Assembly (NCBI GenBank): GCA_031277395.1
Contig: JAITML010000004.1
Location: 1-40,347, forward strand
DNA: 40,347 bases
Source of the DNA: Methylobacillus sp.
GTDB taxonomy: Bacteria > Pseudomonadota > Gammaproteobacteria > Burkholderiales > Methylophilaceae
Direction of reading: 5' to 3'
In this document: one piece after another, positions 16,608-24,778 of the stretch
How positions within the stretch are numbered: position 1 is the first letter of the stretch
Layout: each line of letters begins with the position of its first letter
Program-made: the position numbers and the translations under genes
Notes under the pieces: generated by a model
Databases searched by the model: none
What the model saw: only the letters and a program-made list of their open reading frames with translations
What the model was told of the DNA's origin: nothing

Positions 16608-18332
16608 TTATTGATTCAATTTGTCGAGCAAAGGTTCAATCCGCTCGCTATCAGTGCTCGCAAGTATTTTCTTCACCACGGGCTGCAGCTGCGACAGGCT
16701 GGATTGCAACACCTCGTGTTTCACCGCGAGCACATGCGTGGGATGCATTGAAAACTGGCGCAGGCCGAAGCCCAGCAGCAAGCGCGTGAAGCGCGTATCG
16801 CCCGCCATTTCACCGCATACGGAAATCGGCTTTCCTGCCTTGTCGGCAGCGCGTATCGACATTTCGATCAGCAGCAACACTGCGGGGTTGAACGGATCGT
16901 AGAGATGCGACACGGTGTCGTCAGTACGGTCGATCGCGAGCGTGTATTGAATCAGATCGTTCGTGCCTATGGAAAGAAAATCCAGCTCGCGCGCGAATGC
17001 CTCGGCGCGCAGCGCGGCGGCGGGAACTTCTATCATGCCACCGATGAGAATATGCTCGTTGAACGGCACACCCTGGTCGCGCAAACTGCGTTTCGCCCGC
17101 TCTATCAGTTGCCGCGCCTGCCGCAGCTCGGCAATCGTGGAGAGCATGGGAATCATGAGCTTGACGTTGCCGTAGTGCGACGCGCGCAAAATCGCGCGTA
17201 ATTGCGCATGAAAGATGTGCGGCTCAGCCAGACACAGCCGTATCGCACGCAGCCCCAACGCGGGATTGGTGCAATTTCGCTCCTCATCCGGATTGGCCGA
17301 TTTGTCCGCACCGAGATCCAGCGTGCGTATCGTAACCGGCAAGCCCTTCATTGTTTCCGCGACCTTGCGATAGGCTTCAAACTGCTCATCTTCGTCCGGC
17401 CAGTCGCGCCGGTTCATGAACAGAAACTCGGTGCGATAAAGGCCGATGCCGGTCGCGCCCGCAGCTTTGGATTGCGCCACATCTTCGGGGATTTCAATGT
17501 TTGCGTGCAACTCAATCGCCATGCCGTCCAGCGTAACCGCCTTGGTCAGCTTGAGCCGTTTGAGTTTTTGCTGATCAATCTCCCATTGTTCCTGCCGCAG
17601 CCGGTATTCGGTCAGCGTGTTTTTGTCCGGATTGACGATCACCACGCCCTGATTGCCATCGACGATGATGACTTCGCCATCGCAGATGAGATCGCGCGCG
17701 CGGTGCAGCGCGACGATGGACGGAATATTGAGACTGCGCGCGAGAATCGCGGTATGCGAAGTCACGCCACCGACGTCGGTAATGAACGCAGCGAACTGGT
17801 GCTGCTTGAACTGGATCGCGTCAGCGGGCGAAAGATCGTGCGCGACGAGTATCATGCCGCTTTCCTGTTTTTCGAACGCGACCTGACTTGGATGACCGAG
17901 CAGCACCTTGATGACGCGCTCGACCACCTGCACCACGTCGAATTTGCGTTCGCGCAGATACTCGTCTTCAATGCGATCAAACTGCTCGACCAGACTGTTC
18001 ATCTGCTGCTTGAGCGCCCATTCCGCGTTGCAGCGTTCGTCACGGATGATTTTGACGGGCGCCTCCGCAAGCGATTTGTCGGCGAGTATCATGAGATGCG
18101 TGCCGACGAAGGAACCCAGCTCGGCCGGCGCATTCGGCGGCAACTGGCGACGAATGGTTTCAAGATCGGCGCGCACGGCTCCGACCGCCTCGGAAAAGCG
18201 TTTCACTTCCGCATCAACCAGATGCTCCGGCACTTCATAGTGCGCGACTTCAAGAAGCGCGTGCGAAACCAGATGCGCATGACCGATGGCAATGCCGCTC
18301 GAAACGCCTACGCCATGCATGGTGAAACTCAT
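16608..18332 (-). CDS. ptsI: PTS enzyme I (phosphoenolpyruvate-protein phosphotransferase)
   Basis: This 574-residue enzyme takes phosphate from phosphoenolpyruvate and passes it to HPr. The active-site histidine is H193 in DVGGVTSHTAILARSLNIPS. The PEP-binding barrel shows GIGLYRTEFLFMNR and the C-terminal signature FLSIGTNDLIQYTLAIDR. There is no N-terminal GAF domain, so it is the classical enzyme I and not PtsP. The start at 18332 (MSFTMHGVGVSSGIAIG) is chosen over a longer frame because it matches the family and GGGAT precedes it. It lies 16 bases after ptsH. The window shows no sugar-specific EIIBC, so the relay probably regulates rather than transports. Confidence 0.96.
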   Translation of the reverse strand: MSFTMHGVGVSSGIAIGHAHLVSHALLEVAHYEVPEHLVDAEVKRFSEAVGAVRADLETIRRQLPPNAPAELGSFVGTHLMILADKSLAEAPVKIIRDERCNAEWALKQQMNSLVEQFDRIEDEYLRERKFDVVQVVERVIKVLLGHPSQVAFEKQESGMILVAHDLSPADAIQFKQHQFAAFITDVGGVTSHTAILARSLNIPSIVALHRARDLICDGEVIIVDGNQGVVIVNPDKNTLTEYRLRQEQWEIDQQKLKRLKLTKAVTLDGMAIELHANIEIPEDVAQSKAAGATGIGLYRTEFLFMNRRDWPDEDEQFEAYRKVAETMKGLPVTIRTLDLGADKSANPDEERNCTNPALGLRAIRLCLAEPHIFHAQLRAILRASHYGNVKLMIPMLSTIAELRQARQLIERAKRSLRDQGVPFNEHILIGGMIEVPAAALRAEAFARELDFLSIGTNDLIQYTLAIDRTDDTVSHLYDPFNPAVLLLIEMSIRAADKAGKPISVCGEMAGDTRFTRLLLGFGLRQFSMHPTHVLAVKHEVLQSSLSQLQPVVKKILASTDSERIEPLLDKLNQ

Positions 18333-18348
18333 TGTGCAGATCCCTTCA

Positions 18349-18618
18349 TTACTCCGGTTCGCCGAAGCGATTGTTGACAAGTTCCAGCAGGGCTTCAAGC
18401 GCCTCGGTTTCGTCCGGCCCGTTGGCTTCGATGATGACTTTGCTGCCCTTGCTTACGGCCAGCATCATCACGCCCATGATGCTTTTCGCGTTCACGCGGC
18501 GACCGTTGCGTTCCAGCAAAACCTCGGATTTGTAGCGGCTCGCGGTTTGCGTCAACTTGGTGGACGCGCGCGCATGCAGCCCGAGTTTGTTGATGATTTC
18601 TGTTTCCTGTTTAACCAT
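18349..18618 (-). CDS. ptsH: Phosphocarrier protein HPr
   Basis: This 89-residue protein is the phosphate shuttle between enzyme I and the EIIA proteins. His15 (KLGLHARAS) is the enzyme I-dependent site. Ser46 (KSIMGVMML) is conserved, the residue phosphorylated by HPr kinase. This agrees with the presence of hprK upstream. Its ATG overlaps the end of the EIIA gene by 8 bases, and ptsI follows after 16 bases. All features indicate an intact protein. Confidence 0.97.
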   Translation of the reverse strand: MVKQETEIINKLGLHARASTKLTQTASRYKSEVLLERNGRRVNAKSIMGVMMLAVSKGSKVIIEANGPDETEALEALLELVNNRFGEPE

Positions 18619-19021
18619 GATGGCAGTTGCAGGCTTCCTCAGTAAAATGAATCACGCCGTCATGGCCTCCGGCAACGGATTTTTCGACAAGCACCTTGAG
18701 CGGCTCGTTGCGGTAGGTCAGCGCGCGCACCAGCATCGGCATGCTGACGCCCGCGATACCTTCGACACGCCCCGGCACAAGTAATTTCCCTGCCAGATTA
18801 CATGGCGTCGCGCCGTAAATATCGGACAGTACCAGCACGCCCGCGCCTTGATCCAGATCCTTGATCGCCTGCTGCGCGAGCGGCAGCAAGGCGGCAGGAT
18901 CGTCGCGCACACTGACGCCGATCTGCCGCAACAACGGCGGGCGCTCGCCCATGACATGGGTGGCGCAGTGAATCAAACTTTCGCCCAAGGTGCCGTGTGC
19001 AATAATCAATAAACCTATCAC
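18611..19021 (-). CDS. PTS EIIA component, mannose (ManX) family
   Basis: This 136-residue protein has the EIIA-Man fold: IGLLIIAHGTLGESLIHCATHVMG, with His9 as the expected phosphorylation site, and VLVLSDIYGATPCNLAGKL. The true start is GTG at 19021, with GGGAGA seven bases before it; a longer open frame upstream overlaps rapZ and is not family-like. It is the only EIIA visible in this locus, so it is the likely phosphate acceptor from HPr. No EIIB/EIIC/EIID genes are nearby, which suggests a regulatory role. It overlaps ptsH by 8 bases and lies 26 bases after rapZ. Confidence 0.92.
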   Translation of the reverse strand: MIGLLIIAHGTLGESLIHCATHVMGERPPLLRQIGVSVRDDPAALLPLAQQAIKDLDQGAGVLVLSDIYGATPCNLAGKLLVPGRVEGIAGVSMPMLVRALTYRNEPLKVLVEKSVAGGHDGVIHFTEEACNCHHG

Positions 19022-19047
19022 GATGTCTCCCTCATTTCTAATAATCA

Positions 19048-19887
19048 CTATTCCAATTCGCGGTGACGAATCAGAACCTGATGCTGCTGATCCCTGAAAT
19101 GCCGCGCGAGGTTCTCGGTAAACCAGACCGAGCGATGCTGGCCGCCGGTGCAGCCGATCGCAACGGTCAGATAACTGCGATTGTCGCGCGTAAAGGCGGA
19201 CAACCATTTTTCCACAAATTGCCGGATATCTTCATACATGGCCAGCACCAGCGGCTGGCTTTCGAGAAATTCCGCGACGGGTCGGTCGCAACCTGTGAGT
19301 GGCTTGAGTTCGGGCTCGTAATTCGGATTGGGCAAACAGCGTACGTCGAAAACAAAATCCGCATCAAGCGGAATGCCGTGCTTGAAACCAAATGAAGTGA
19401 ACAGCAAAGTCAGCCCTTCATGGTCCAGCGCGATGAAATCCTTGACCCAGTTGCGCAATGTGTTCGGGCTGAGGTCGCTAGTATCCATGCGATGTGCGAC
19501 ATTACCCAGCGGTTCCAGCATTTCGTGTTCCAGCCGTATGCTTTCGGCCAGCGTGATATTCGCGCCGCTGAGCGGATGGCGGCGACGGGTTTCGCTGAAG
19601 CGCTTGACCAGCGTTTCCGCGCTGGATTCGAGAAACAGAACTTGCGCTGCGATACCACTGTCGCGCAGATCGCGAATGATGTCCGGCAGCGCATCCAGTG
19701 TGCTGCTGCGCGTATCTATGCTGACCGCAAGGCGCTCCTGCCCGGTGCTGTTGAGATGCCGCACGACTTCGGGCAGCAGCGTCGCAGGCAGATTGTCCAT
19801 GCAGTAATAGCCGATATCCTCAAGCGCCCGCAACGCGACACTTTTACCGGAGCCGGACAAGCCGGTAATAATGACGAGCTGCATCAT
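19048..19887 (-). CDS. rapZ: RNase adapter protein RapZ (YvcJ family)
   Basis: This 279-residue P-loop protein has Walker A GLSGSGKS at residues 9-16, then [19 protein letters not shown]. In the C-terminal domain it has [26 protein letters not shown] and [14 protein letters not shown]. In enterobacteria RapZ binds GlmY/GlmZ RNAs and guides RNase E to control glmS; whether this holds here is not shown. Its ATG overlaps the hprK stop (ATGATG), so either of two adjacent starts is possible. The order hprK-rapZ-EIIA-ptsH-ptsI is typical of betaproteobacteria. Confidence 0.95.
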   Translation of the reverse strand: MMQLVIITGLSGSGKSVALRALEDIGYYCMDNLPATLLPEVVRHLNSTGQERLAVSIDTRSSTLDALPDIIRDLRDSGIAAQVLFLESSAETLVKRFSETRRRHPLSGANITLAESIRLEHEMLEPLGNVAHRMDTSDLSPNTLRNWVKDFIALDHEGLTLLFTSFGFKHGIPLDADFVFDVRCLPNPNYEPELKPLTGCDRPVAEFLESQPLVLAMYEDIRQFVEKWLSAFTRDNRSYLTVAIGCTGGQHRSVWFTENLARHFRDQQHQVLIRHRELE

Positions 19888-20450
19888 GTTTCCCCGGCAT
19901 TGCGTTTGAGTTCACGGCGTTGCCGCTGCATGAATTGCCGCGTGCTGTCCACGCCGCGAATTCGCAGGATATGGTTGCGTACCGCGACCTCAACCAGCAC
20001 CGCGAGGTTGCGACCGGCGGCGACAGGAATCACCACTTTGGGAATTTTTATGCCGAGGATTTTTTCGCTCTGCACCTTGATTTTGAGTCGATCAAGCGTT
20101 GGCAGCAGTATTTCGGCTTTTTCCAGTTGCACGATGAAGTCGAGCGGCTTGGTTGGTTTGACTGCGATGTCGCCGAACAACTCGCGCACATTGAGAATGC
20201 CGAGGCCGCGCACTTCAAGAAAATCCTGCAACAACGGCGGACAGCGCCCTTCCAGACGATCGGATGCGATCAAATAAATATCGGTAATGTCATCCGCGAC
20301 CAATCGATGACCGCGCGTGATGAGTTCGAGCGCAAGCTCGCTTTTTCCGATGCCGGCCTCGCCCTTGATGAGCACGCCAAAACCCTGCACTTCCATGAAC
20401 ACGCCATGCATGCTCGCGGATTCAGCGGGTTGAGCGAGGCCGGGTTTCAC
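19884..20450 (-). CDS. hprK: HPr kinase/phosphorylase, catalytic domain only (N-terminal domain absent)
   Basis: This 188-residue protein keeps every landmark of the HprK catalytic domain. It has Walker A GEAGIGKS (30-37), [14 protein letters not shown] with Asp53-Asp54, the family signature EVRGLGIL (79-86) and the C-terminal [17 protein letters not shown]. Usual betaproteobacterial HprK has about 310-320 residues, with a further 125-130 before Walker A. Here the GTG start lies one base after the hpf stop, so no coding space exists for that domain. HPr Ser46, its substrate, is conserved downstream. Kinase-only HprK is known from alphaproteobacteria. The gene ptsN, often found between hpf and hprK, is also missing here. 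Confidence 0.92.
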   Translation of the reverse strand: MKPGLAQPAESASMHGVFMEVQGFGVLIKGEAGIGKSELALELITRGHRLVADDITDIYLIASDRLEGRCPPLLQDFLEVRGLGILNVRELFGDIAVKPTKPLDFIVQLEKAEILLPTLDRLKIKVQSEKILGIKIPKVVIPVAAGRNLAVLVEVAVRNHILRIRGVDSTRQFMQRQRRELKRNAGET

Positions 20451-20451
20451 G

Positions 20452-20778
20452 TTACGCCTGCGCCTGATGTTTCAACGCGCCGTTGGCACGATGGTGATCA
20501 CCCAGTTTTTCCTTGTGCTTGAGCACCTGCCGGTCAAGTTTGTCCGTCACGAGATCAATCGCGCTATACATGTTTTCGTCGGCGCATTCGGCGTGAATGT
20601 CGTTGCCCGGCACATGCAGGGTAACATCCACTTTTTGTTTGAGTTTTTCGACTGTCAGCGTCACCTTGACGTCGATCACCTGATCAAAGTGTCCCGAAAC
20701 ACGCTCCAGTTTCGTGCTGACATATTCGCGCAAAGCCGGGGTGATTTCCATGTGATGTCCGGTCAGATTGAGATTCAT
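20452..20778 (-). CDS. hpf: Ribosome hibernation promoting factor (short HPF/YhbH)
   Basis: This 108-residue protein binds the 30S subunit and helps inactivate ribosomes in stationary phase. The start MNLNLTGHHMEITPALREYV is the conserved HPF/YfiA beginning. VTLTVEKLKQKVDVTLHVPG and DMYS-like ENMYSAIDLVTDKLDRQVLKHKEK complete the domain. It lacks the long C-terminal dimerisation domain, so it is the short form. AAGGAGAG before the ATG fixes the start; the frame is open further upstream into rpoN but that part is not family-like. It lies 28 bases after rpoN and one base before hprK. Confidence 0.95.
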   Translation of the reverse strand: MNLNLTGHHMEITPALREYVSTKLERVSGHFDQVIDVKVTLTVEKLKQKVDVTLHVPGNDIHAECADENMYSAIDLVTDKLDRQVLKHKEKLGDHHRANGALKHQAQA

Positions 20779-20806
20779 GATGCTCTCCTTGGTATGGTAA
20801 AAATTG

Positions 20807-22249
20807 CTATAACGATTTGCGCTGGCTTGTCGGCGGAATTTGCAGCGATTCGCGATATTTCGCAATCGTGCGCCGTGCGACAACAATGCCCTGCTGGCCG
20901 AGAATCTCCGCGATCCGGCCATCCGACAGCGGCTTCTTCGGATTTTCCTCGTTCACCAGTTGGCGGATCAGGGCGCGTATGGCGGTGGCCGAACACGCGC
21001 CGCCGGATTCCGTTGCAACATGGCTGCCGAAAAAATATTTAAGCTCACGCACGCCGCGCGGCGTGAGCATGTATTTGCGCGTGGTGATGCGCGAAACCGT
21101 CGATTCATGCAAACCGACTTCATCCGCGATTTCACGCATTACGAGCGGGCGCATCGCAATCTCGCCATGCTCGAAAAAATTGCGCTGCCTGTCCACCACA
21201 GCCTGCGACACACGCAATATTGTGGAAAACCGCTGCTGGATGTTTTTTATCATCCACTTCGCTTCCTGCATCTGACTCATGAGGACTTGGCTGGAGTTGT
21301 CACGATTGCGTCGCAAAATATCCGCGTAAAGCTGGTTGATGCGCAGCCTGGGTATCACTTCCTGATTGAGTGCCGCGAGCCACACGCCTTTGACTTTTTT
21401 GACGACGACTTCATGCTGGATGTATTGATCGGCCGGAATGTGCGAAAAGCCCGCGCCGGGACGCGGATTGAGCCGGATGATCAACTGCTGCGCCGCGCGC
21501 AATGTTTCATCGTCGCAACGCAGCAACTTGCGCAGGCGCACGTAATCCCGGCTCGCCAGCACGTTCAGATGATGCTTCACGAGCTCCATCGCAATCGCGC
21601 GATGCGGCGTGGTTTCCGGCATCGCCGCAAGTTGCAGGCCGAGACATTCGGCCAGATCACGCGCGCCCGTGCCCGGCGGGCCCAGATGCTGAATGAGCTT
21701 GAGCGTGGTTTGCAGTTCGAGCAGGTTGATTTCCTGCGAATTATCAATCTCTTTTTCCGGCGGCAACATCGCCGCCAATTCTTCCAGTGGCTGATCGAGA
21801 TAGCCGTCTTCATTGATAGCATCAACGATGATGGAAGCCAGCATCCAGTCCCGCTCGGAAAGCGGCATCAACTGCAATTGTTCAAGCAGATACTGACACA
21901 AGGTGGGTTGACTGGATTCCTGAAAACCGTGGTAATCCTCATCGTCGTTGTCGTCCTCCTCCCGATGGCGGCTGCTGCCGAAATCGGCATAGTCAGTCAG
22001 CGGCTCCGCGTTAAAGTCGCCCTGCGGCAAGATTTCCTCATCCGCCATTTCTTCGGGCGCGGCATCGGGGATGGATGCCTTGTCGCCTTCATCGTGATCC
22101 ACGCGCTCCAGCAGCGGATTGGCTTGCAGCATGGTTTCCAGTTCCTGATTCAGCTCCACTGCGGAAAGTTGCAGCAGGCGAATGGACTGCTGCATCTGCG
22201 GGGTCAGCGTGAGATGTTGCGAGATGCGGAGCTGAAGGCTGGGTTTCAT
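20807..22249 (-). CDS. rpoN: RNA polymerase sigma-54 factor
   Basis: This 480-residue protein directs RNA polymerase to -24/-12 promoters. Region I (residues 1-50) is the glutamine/leucine-rich activator-interacting part, MKPSLQLRISQHLTLTPQ. An acidic region II follows (DNDDEDYH and neighbours). The core-binding and DNA-binding domains occupy the rest, with HESTVSRITTRKYM as helix-turn-helix. The RpoN box ARRTIAKYRE lies near the end, one conservative change from the consensus ARRTVAKYRE. It lies 9 bases after lptB, the standard order lptA-lptB-rpoN-hpf. The degenerate NtrX in this window is unlikely to be one of its activators. Confidence 0.97.
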   Translation of the reverse strand: MKPSLQLRISQHLTLTPQMQQSIRLLQLSAVELNQELETMLQANPLLERVDHDEGDKASIPDAAPEEMADEEILPQGDFNAEPLTDYADFGSSRHREEDDNDDEDYHGFQESSQPTLCQYLLEQLQLMPLSERDWMLASIIVDAINEDGYLDQPLEELAAMLPPEKEIDNSQEINLLELQTTLKLIQHLGPPGTGARDLAECLGLQLAAMPETTPHRAIAMELVKHHLNVLASRDYVRLRKLLRCDDETLRAAQQLIIRLNPRPGAGFSHIPADQYIQHEVVVKKVKGVWLAALNQEVIPRLRINQLYADILRRNRDNSSQVLMSQMQEAKWMIKNIQQRFSTILRVSQAVVDRQRNFFEHGEIAMRPLVMREIADEVGLHESTVSRITTRKYMLTPRGVRELKYFFGSHVATESGGACSATAIRALIRQLVNEENPKKPLSDGRIAEILGQQGIVVARRTIAKYRESLQIPPTSQRKSL

Positions 22250-22258
22250 CGCGCGGCC

Positions 22259-22981
22259 TCAGAGCTGGAAATCCCGGCCAAGATAAACTTCGCGCACGCT
22301 GTCGTTGTGGATGATCTCGTCGGGATGGCCAGCGGCGAACACCTTGCCTTCGTTGACGATATAAGCGTGGTTGCAAATGCCCAGCGTCTCGCGCACATTG
22401 TGATCCGTGATCAGCACGCCTATATCGCGCTCGGCCAGGTAGAGAATGATTTTCTGAATATCCAGCACCGCGATCGGATCAATTCCCGCGAAAGGTTCAT
22501 CCAACAGAATAAAGCGCGGATTACTCGCGAGGCAACGCGCGATTTCCACGCGGCGGCGCTCCCCGCCCGACAGGCTGATGGCCGGATTCTTGCGCAGATG
22601 CGTGATGTGCAGTTCGCGCAGCAATTCTTCCAGTCGTTCCTGCTGCTGTTCCGGCGACAGTTTTTGCAGTTCCAGAATCGCAAGTATGTTGTCCTCGACA
22701 TTCATCTTGCGAAAGATCGACGGCTCCTGCGGCAGATAGGCCAGCCCGAGCCGCGCGCGCTGGTGTATGGGCAGATGACCGATCTCCTTGTCATCCAGCA
22801 GTATGCGCCCGGCATCCAGCGGCGCCAGCCCGACTATCATGTAAAAGCTGGTGGTTTTTCCCGCGCCGTTAGGGCCGAGCAGACCAACCACTTCGCCGCT
22901 TTCGATGGATAGCGAAATATCCTGCACCACGGTGCGGGACTTGTAGCGCTTGCACAGATTTTCGACCCGGAGTTCGCTCAC
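22259..22981 (-). CDS. lptB: LPS export ABC transporter ATP-binding protein LptB
   Basis: This 240-residue ATPase powers extraction of lipopolysaccharide from the inner membrane with LptF/LptG. Walker [10 protein letters not shown], signature [16 protein letters not shown], Walker [14 protein letters not shown] and the H-loop [12 protein letters not shown] are all present. The phrase [24 protein letters not shown] is typical of LptB. It lies between lptA (10 bases before) and rpoN (9 bases after). The partner permeases LptF/LptG are not in the window. Confidence 0.97.
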   Translation of the reverse strand: MSELRVENLCKRYKSRTVVQDISLSIESGEVVGLLGPNGAGKTTSFYMIVGLAPLDAGRILLDDKEIGHLPIHQRARLGLAYLPQEPSIFRKMNVEDNILAILELQKLSPEQQQERLEELLRELHITHLRKNPAISLSGGERRRVEIARCLASNPRFILLDEPFAGIDPIAVLDIQKIILYLAERDIGVLITDHNVRETLGICNHAYIVNEGKVFAAGHPDEIIHNDSVREVYLGRDFQL

Positions 22982-22991
22982 ATGTCCACCA

Positions 22992-23546
22992 TTATTTCTG
23001 GGGAGTGGAAGGCGCGTCGCCGGCGGCGGGCTGTTTGTTTTTGGGTTGAATCACGGCGCGCACGCGGCCTCCGTCGGAGCCGGTAGTGGCCTTTGCGCCG
23101 CCAATTACTTCGGCGTATTCCGCGCTGGTGTCATACATGATGTATTCGCCGTTGACGACATCTTCACCGCGCTTGACCCAGGCTTTGGTGTAGAGCTGCA
23201 CCTTGTCCATGCGGGCGTCATATTCGATGCGCTGCGCGCTGCCTTGCATGTATTCCTCCTTGCCTTCCATCTTCTGGCGGAAAGTGGTGGGATTGCCGTA
23301 GGCCGTGCCGTGGCGGAAACCGTTGGCGTCCTCGCGCACAACCAGCTTGTCGGCGAGCAGTACGATGGTGCCCTGTGTGAGCACTACGTTTCCGGTGTAG
23401 GTGCTGATCTTTTTCGCATCGTTGATGACGACGTTGTCGGCTTCAAGCTCAATCGGTTTGTTGCGGTCGGCTTTTTCTGCGTGCGCGGCACAGGCGAACA
23501 GCAGCGCGATAGCGGCAAGAAAAATTTTATGATGGCATCGAATCAT
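22992..23546 (-). CDS. lptA: LPS transport periplasmic protein LptA
   Basis: This 184-residue protein has an N-terminal signal peptide ending [12 protein letters not shown], then the OstA-like beta-jellyroll: [39 protein letters not shown]. LptA forms the periplasmic bridge carrying LPS to the outer membrane. A proline/alanine-rich tail, [11 protein letters not shown], ends the protein. Its ATG shares one base with the lptC stop (TGATG), so translation is coupled. lptB follows 10 bases later. Confidence 0.95.
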   Translation of the reverse strand: MIRCHHKIFLAAIALLFACAAHAEKADRNKPIELEADNVVINDAKKISTYTGNVVLTQGTIVLLADKLVVREDANGFRHGTAYGNPTTFRQKMEGKEEYMQGSAQRIEYDARMDKVQLYTKAWVKRGEDVVNGEYIMYDTSAEYAEVIGGAKATTGSDGGRVRAVIQPKNKQPAAGDAPSTPQK

Positions 23547-24247
23547 CAGGGTCTCCGGGGTTTCGTAGTACCTGGCGCGGCTTTTTTGGTTGTAGCCGCC
23601 TTGGCAGGCGTTTTCTTGACAGCCGCTTTCTTTGCGGGCTTCGCCGCTTGCGCATGCGGCGGTTTTTCGTAATGGATGCGCACGCGCTCTTCACGCGACT
23701 TGCCTCTCAACAATGTAAGTATGCTGTTTTTCTTGTCGTAAATCATGCCGCCGGCACGCGCGACGCTTTTGTCCTGCGTGATCGTGACCGGCTTGTCGGT
23801 ACGCGCGATTTCATCATCGGGCGTGATGTGCAGATATTCCGTCGTCACTACCAGCGGCCCCTGATCCGGCGTTGCAGCGCGCAATATCCTGACTTGCTCC
23901 GTCAGATAAACCTGCTCGCCGTTACTGGTCACCGTGCCGCGCTGACTTTCGATCTGCGTATACGGCTCGCCTGACAACGCGTATTGCGTGAAATGCGGGC
24001 GTACCAGATGCGTGGAATCGTCGTCCGGAAAATGCTGCATCTCCACTGCCGCGAGCCTGTATTTCGGGCGGCCATCAATGTCAGTCTTCAAAGTATGAAA
24101 ATTGTTCAAAATATAATCCGGATCATGTCTCAGACTGCTGTCCTGTTTCGGCACGGGTGCTTGCACAGCCGTGTCGGCCCACCATGTCAGCGATGCAAGC
24201 AGTGCCATCAACAATAATAAAAACCATGTGGAAGGACGTCCAAACAT
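23546..24247 (-). CDS. lptC: LPS export protein LptC with a lysine/alanine-rich C-terminal tail
   Basis: This 233-residue protein has one N-terminal membrane anchor (WFLLLLMALLASLTWWA) and a periplasmic LptC/OstA-like domain (PDYILNNFHTLKTDIDG, MQHFPDDDSTHLVRPHFTQY, RGTVTSNGEQVYLTEQV). It links the LptBFG complex to LptA. E. coli LptC has 191 residues; this one adds a tail at about residues 196-233 with nine Lys, two Arg and many Ala and Pro, resembling histone-H1-like repeats. The tail should face the periplasm. It lies 3 bases after kdsC and overlaps lptA by one base. Confidence 0.92.
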   Translation of the reverse strand: MFGRPSTWFLLLLMALLASLTWWADTAVQAPVPKQDSSLRHDPDYILNNFHTLKTDIDGRPKYRLAAVEMQHFPDDDSTHLVRPHFTQYALSGEPYTQIESQRGTVTSNGEQVYLTEQVRILRAATPDQGPLVVTTEYLHITPDDEIARTDKPVTITQDKSVARAGGMIYDKKNSILTLLRGKSREERVRIHYEKPPHAQAAKPAKKAAVKKTPAKAATTKKAAPGTTKPRRP

Positions 24248-24250
24248 GCG

Positions 24251-24778
24251 CTATTTCAAAAACTGCATCATCTGGCTATCGAACGTGCCTTGCGCCTGCA
24301 TGATGAGTTCGCACACTTCGCGCACCGCGCCACAACCGCCTTCGCGCGCCGTGACGTAGTGGGCGCGTTCCTTCACCAGCGCGGGTGCGGCAGGAACGGT
24401 GATCGCCAGCCCGCTTTGCAACATGGGCGGAAGATCCACCACATCATCGCCCATAAACGCGCATTGCGCGTGGTCCAGCTTCAACTTTCCGGCCAGTTCA
24501 TGAAACGCCGCCAACTTGTCTTCCACACCCTGAAAAAAATGCGCGACCCCGGTGTTTTCCGCGCGCTTGACGACGACATTGGAGGTGCGGCCGGTGATAA
24601 TCGCCAACTCCACCCCGCTCGCCTTCAAGAGTTTCATGCCAAGGCCGTCCTGCGAATTGAAGGCTTTGAATTCCTGCCCGTCATCACAGAGATAAAGGCG
24701 GCCATCGGTCATCACGCCATCGACATCAAGTACGAGCAATTTGACGCGCCGCGCGCGTTCCAGAACATCCTGCTTCAT
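24251..24778 (-). CDS. kdsC: KDO-8-phosphate phosphatase KdsC
   Basis: This 175-residue HAD-superfamily phosphatase dephosphorylates Kdo-8-phosphate in LPS core synthesis. Motif I is LVLDVDGVMTDG with the nucleophile aspartate. AIITGRTSNVV is motif II, the LDHAQCAFMGDDVVDLPPM stretch is motif IV, and no cap domain is present, as expected for this tetrameric class. Its ATG overlaps the kdsD stop by 4 bases (ATGA). The gene sits in the conserved series kdsD-kdsC-lptC-lptA-lptB. Confidence 0.95.
   Translation of the reverse strand: MKQDVLERARRVKLLVLDVDGVMTDGRLYLCDDGQEFKAFNSQDGLGMKLLKASGVELAIITGRTSNVVVKRAENTGVAHFFQGVEDKLAAFHELAGKLKLDHAQCAFMGDDVVDLPPMLQSGLAITVPAAPALVKERAHYVTAREGGCGAVREVCELIMQAQGTFDSQMMQFLK

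Noticed and set aside
17202-18377. 391-codon plus-strand open frame opposite ptsI
   Set aside because: Shadow of ptsI, whose reading frame shows all enzyme I motifs; the opposite frame has none.
20840-22912. 690-codon plus-strand open frame spanning rpoN and lptB
   Set aside because: It runs across two well-identified minus-strand genes and their boundary, with arginine/histidine-rich composition and no family features.
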